Positions 62,950-64,000 of a stretch of 64,000 bases of DNA are shown here, piece by piece. The first letter of the stretch is position 1, and each line of letters begins with the position of its first letter. The notes beneath the pieces are model-generated. The model saw nothing but the letters and a program-made list of their open reading frames with translations, searched no databases and was not told the origin of the DNA. Origin of the DNA: BMS3BBIN04 sp964552465 (GTDB lineage Bacteria; Electryoneota; Electryoneia; Electryoneales; Electryoneaceae). The DNA lies in the NCBI GenBank assembly GCA_964552465.1, contig CAZKGR010000001.1, forward strand, positions 124,001 to 188,000. Direction: 5' to 3'. A program made the position numbers and the translations under genes.

Positions 62950-64000
62950 TTACTTGATCACCGCGAATTTGCCAACGCGCTCGCCCCACTCGGATTCTAC
63001 ATGGTAGACGTAGATTCCGTATGCGATGTCGAGACCATCCATATTGCGCAAATCCCAGTTCGCTGTGCCGTCAAACATGTTCGCGTCGTGTTCAATCGTG
63101 TCCACCAGTTCGCCACGAACCGTATAGATGCGGATCGTACAGTGGCTTGGGAGATGGTTGAACGTGATCCGCCGTTCCCCACGTCCTGAAGCGTAGGTGT
63201 TTGGTGGTTCCTGCACATTCGCAGCGAGATATGGATTCGGGTAGACCTTAATCCGCGACAGGTCAACTGCGTCCGAGTTCAGGAACGCACTCTCAGATGT
63301 GAATTCGTAAACATCTTCGGGGGTGAAGATCTCGTACATGGTCGAGTAATAAACATCTCCGCCGCGAGGTGGATAGATGTTTCCGTTGTCCTCGCTTTCC
63401 CTGAAGGTGAACGACCACGTCGCAACCGTGTCAATTGCTCCATCCTGATCCTGATCGAAGAAGTCAAAGATTGCGAGTTCGCTTCCCTCCGAGATGAAAC
63501 CGTCTGGCTCTTCCCCACCGTCCCTGAAGAGAATCAAGGGCTCATAATCCCTGCTCAGGTTTGTGACATGAAAAGTTACCGGTTCTGGGTTGAAATCCGG
63601 GTAGAGTCTCATGTCGTACGCCATCGAGGTGTCGACAATCTCGTTGAAAAACTCGATTCTGTAATCAGCAAGGATGGAATCACCTTCCAAATCATAGATG
63701 TAGTTGATTTTAGCAACAGCTGTTGCGTACATCGAATCCGGATCAACAGCGTTGTATGTGTCATAACCGGTCAGGGCAGCAACTCTCTGCCCAGGCAAAC
63801 GCGGAGCAATCAGGAAAGCCCGCAATCCGTCAAAAACCGGGGTTTCCTGCGTCATGAAATACGCCTCCGGGTTGTACCCTTCCACAGAGGTTGTGTCTCC
63901 ATACAGGCTATCCAACGCTTCATCGTACAACCCGTAGATGCGCCTATTGACAGTTGATATGACAATAGGTTGGCTGGAAACAGCGACCGAAGAGTCACCA
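62950..64000 (-). CDS. Large secreted protein with T9SS tail (N-terminus cut by window edge)
   Basis: The frame is open to the right edge, giving 349 visible codons plus stop; the start lies outside. A beta-rich body (for example LRAFLIAPRLPGQRVAALTG and PVTFHVTNLSRDYEPLILF) and a repeat-like acidic stretch (EGSELAIFDFFDQDQDGAI) precede a C-terminal T9SS-type tail (VYPNPYLAANVQ, then RIYTVRGELVDTIEHD and GLDIAYGIYVYHVESEWGER). Such proteins upstream of a PorV gene are common in FCB genomes; the function is unknown. A TTG at 63930 could be taken for a start, but the frame clearly continues upstream. Confidence 0.8.
   Translation of the reverse strand, partial: GDSSVAVSSQPIVISTVNRRIYGLYDEALDSLYGDTTSVEGYNPEAYFMTQETPVFDGLRAFLIAPRLPGQRVAALTGYDTYNAVDPDSMYATAVAKINYIYDLEGDSILADYRIEFFNEIVDTSMAYDMRLYPDFNPEPVTFHVTNLSRDYEPLILFRDGGEEPDGFISEGSELAIFDFFDQDQDGAIDTVATWSFTFRESEDNGNIYPPRGGDVYYSTMYEIFTPEDVYEFTSESAFLNSDAVDLSRIKVYPNPYLAANVQEPPNTYASGRGERRITFNHLPSHCTIRIYTVRGELVDTIEHDANMFDGTANWDLRNMDGLDIAYGIYVYHVESEWGERVGKFAVIK

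Noticed and set aside
1..64000. tRNA, rRNA, prophage, integrase or insertion-sequence genes
   Set aside because: Gaps were read for T-loop-like motifs, transposase and integrase frames; none was seen, so the small palindromes are the only sign of mobile DNA.

Overview
The window looks like a chromosomal segment of a Gram-negative, flagellated bacterium of the FCB (Fibrobacteres-Chlorobi-Bacteroidetes) superphylum, probably an uncultured lineage outside Bacteroidetes proper. The evidence is the set of secreted proteins ending in the type IX secretion (T9SS) tail (AYPNPFNPSTS, NYPNPFNPTTT), a PorV/PorQ-type outer-membrane protein, lipoprotein signal peptides, lnt and BamD, together with a flagellar basal-body operon that Bacteroidetes normally lack. 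No rRNA, tRNA, CRISPR array, transposase or prophage gene was seen. The genus cannot be named from this sequence.

Left part (1-18770, all minus strand) is a nearly continuous housekeeping and motility run. In transcription order it reads yicC, gmk, rpoZ, coaBC, a family-4 uracil-DNA glycosylase, dnaB, rel/spoT, an HU/IHF gene, ruvX, lnt, a small membrane protein, a BamD-like lipoprotein and nadD. After a 198-base gap come flgB, flgC, an unknown gene, fliE, fliF, fliG, fliH and fliI (cut by the left edge). Many genes overlap by 4-26 bases, which suggests translational coupling.

Middle part (19022-40155, mostly plus strand): a thioredoxin-domain YyaL protein; the three-gene proton-translocating transhydrogenase (pntA, pntAB, pntB); two tandem paralogous secreted LVIVD-repeat proteins with T9SS tails; a small exported protein (minus); a thioredoxin-NHL protein; a lysine-ketoglutarate reductase-type dehydrogenase; a rubredoxin; a complete 2-oxoacid dehydrogenase complex (E1alpha, E1beta, E2, E3); and a lipoate ligase-like protein that could lipoylate the E2. 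Gaps here carry terminators and several kinds of dispersed palindromic repeat.

Right part (40157-64000, all minus strand) has two modules. The first is a phospholipid-type cluster: a CDP-diacylglycerol synthase-like protein, a fused PlsC acyltransferase/P-loop kinase, and a diacylglycerol-kinase-like protein, two of the three with altered signature residues. The second is a large alpha-glucan (starch/glycogen/maltodextrin) locus. In transcription order it holds a T9SS-tailed protein cut by the right edge, a PorV-like protein, a T9SS-tailed starch-binding-like protein, a lipoprotein GH13 amylase, a 1312-residue multidomain T9SS GH13 amylase, a GH133-like debranching enzyme/glucodextranase, a CBM-esterase apparently split by a frameshift, a lipoprotein GH57 enzyme, a fused solute-binding protein-permease (MalE-MalF), MalG and MalK. 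The inferred logic is that glucan is bound and cut at the cell surface by T9SS-delivered proteins, trimmed by lipoprotein and periplasmic enzymes, and imported by an ABC transporter whose binding protein is tethered to its permease. No SusC/SusD pair and no transcriptional regulator is visible in the locus.
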